DNA of 5,334 bases, from NCBI GenBank assembly GCA_031283145.1, contig JAITCJ010000049.1, forward strand, positions 1-5,334, written 5' to 3'. The notes under the pieces were generated by a model. It saw only the letters and a list, made by a program, of their open reading frames with translations. It searched no databases and was not told the DNA's origin. How positions within the stretch are numbered: position 1 is the stretch's first letter; each line of letters begins with the position of its first letter. A program made the position numbers and the translations under genes. Positions 4,690 to 5,334 of the stretch are shown piece by piece. This DNA comes from Holophagales bacterium. GTDB taxonomy: Bacteria; Acidobacteriota; Holophagae; Holophagales; Holophagaceae.

Positions 4690-5334
4690 TTAAAGTTGAC
4701 TGGCTATAACACCGCTGACGTCCCCCGAAGCTAAAAGCACAATACCTGATTCTGTCAGGATGGACAAACGCCCATCCGACTCCCATCCCTGACAGGTTCC
4801 GCAGCCATCTTCCCAGCGAATCGCGTCTCCACACTCAGGCCAGCGAAAGGCGGGCATACGCTGCGTCTCAAGATTTTGCCACGCTGACAAGACCCTTTTT
4901 GCCAGGTCAATCATTTCCGGTACATTAACGGCTCCAAGCGAAGCGAGTGACGCGGGCGGGATTGCACGCTCAGGAAGCTCAGGCGCGTAAAATATATTCA
5001 GACCCATGCCCAATATGACGTGGTCATTTTTTTGTTCGCCTATAATCCCGCCTATTTTTACCAGAGACTTTCCGCGCCAGTTTTGTTTGTAAGCGACTAA
5101 ATCATTGGGCCATTTGAGTCCCAGGCGTATTCCGCACGGTTCCAGAACTTCCGCCGCTGCGCTCATGGCGGACTGCAAAATGGTTCCTGATGAAATCCTC
5201 AATGGCGGCAAACAGGCTGAAAGCCATAGCCCGACGTACGCTCCACTCTCCCATGAATTTTTTCCCCTGCCCCTGCCGGCGGTTTGCGTGTCCGCCATGA
5301 CACCGCAAAACCCCAGCTCAGGGTGCCTCGCCAG
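4690..5334 (-). CDS. birA: Biotin-protein ligase (biotin-[acetyl-CoA carboxylase] ligase), N-terminus beyond window
   Basis: This enzyme activates biotin with ATP to biotinyl-5'-AMP and moves it to a lysine of a biotin-dependent carboxylase subunit in the cytoplasm. The frame is open from the right edge to TAA at 4692-4690, giving 214 residues. The ATG at 5298 is not the likely start: the 12 residues before it, LARHPELGFCGV, continue in frame and fit the usual stretch before the ADTQTAGRGR motif. Visible motifs are GRGR (5277-5266, biotin/adenylate loop), KWPNDL (5115-5098), KIGGIIGE (5058-5035, with the lysine that corresponds to E. coli Lys183) and GMGLNI (5010-4993). A small C-terminal SH3-like domain ends GIVLLASGDVSGVIASQL. 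The loop reads GRGRGKN rather than GRGRRGR of E. coli. Whether an N-terminal DNA-binding domain (a BirA repressor) exists cannot be seen. No clear terminator follows. Confidence 0.95.
   Translation of the reverse strand: MARHPELGFCGVMADTQTAGRGRGKNSWESGAYVGLWLSACLPPLRISSGTILQSAMSAAAEVLEPCGIRLGLKWPNDLVAYKQNWRGKSLVKIGGIIGEQKNDHVILGMGLNIFYAPELPERAIPPASLASLGAVNVPEMIDLAKRVLSAWQNLETQRMPAFRWPECGDAIRWEDGCGTCQGWESDGRLSILTESGIVLLASGDVSGVIASQL

Noticed and set aside
4686..4700. Possible third repeat copy (TTTTTAAAGTT at the birA stop)
   Set aside because: Only about ten bases agree with the repeat core; the following bases fit poorly and belong to the end of birA.
4529..4834. Minus-strand frame of 101 codons running out of birA
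   Set aside because: It starts inside birA in a different frame, has no clear ribosome site and no recognisable protein features; it is better explained as birA shadow plus noncoding block.

Overview
The window looks like an ordinary stretch of a Gram-negative bacterial chromosome with moderate GC. The style of GatB, the tRNA amidotransferase subunit, and the two deltaproteobacterial-looking proteins of unknown function suggest Desulfobacterota or a relative. That placement is an inference from protein style, not from a marker gene. No phage, plasmid, CRISPR, tRNA or rRNA signal is visible.

Layout. A gene for an exported proline/arginine-rich protein runs leftwards from 698 and leaves the window at position 1. 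A 240-base divergent spacer (699-938) holds a candidate promoter, a 15-bp palindrome over its -10 box, and one copy of a short interspersed repeat. Going right, there is an exported protein of unknown function (939-1679), then gatB (1800-3245), which encodes the B subunit of the aspartyl/glutamyl-tRNA amidotransferase. Next come a small acidic protein with a C-terminal membrane anchor (3332-3643) and, overlapping or almost touching it, a ThiS-type sulfur carrier (ending 3858). A small protein (3928-4368) follows that joins an N-terminal zinc ribbon to a C-terminal module resembling the UvrD/PcrA Tudor domain. A long perfect hairpin with a T-run (4378-4422) closes this rightward series. A gene-free stretch (4369-4689) carries the second, inverted copy of the repeat. 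A biotin-protein ligase gene (birA type) enters from the right edge on the minus strand and stops at 4690.

How the genes fit together. gatB, thiS and birA all serve core metabolism (amidated tRNA, sulfur transfer, biotinylation), but they do not form one pathway. gatB has no gatA or gatC beside it, and thiS has no thiG, thiF or thiH. The closest physical link is between the tail-anchored protein and ThiS, whose reading frames may overlap at ATGA. The points most worth following are the zinc-ribbon/Tudor-like protein, this ThiS pair, and the inverted repeat copies with a structured gene-free block beside one of them.
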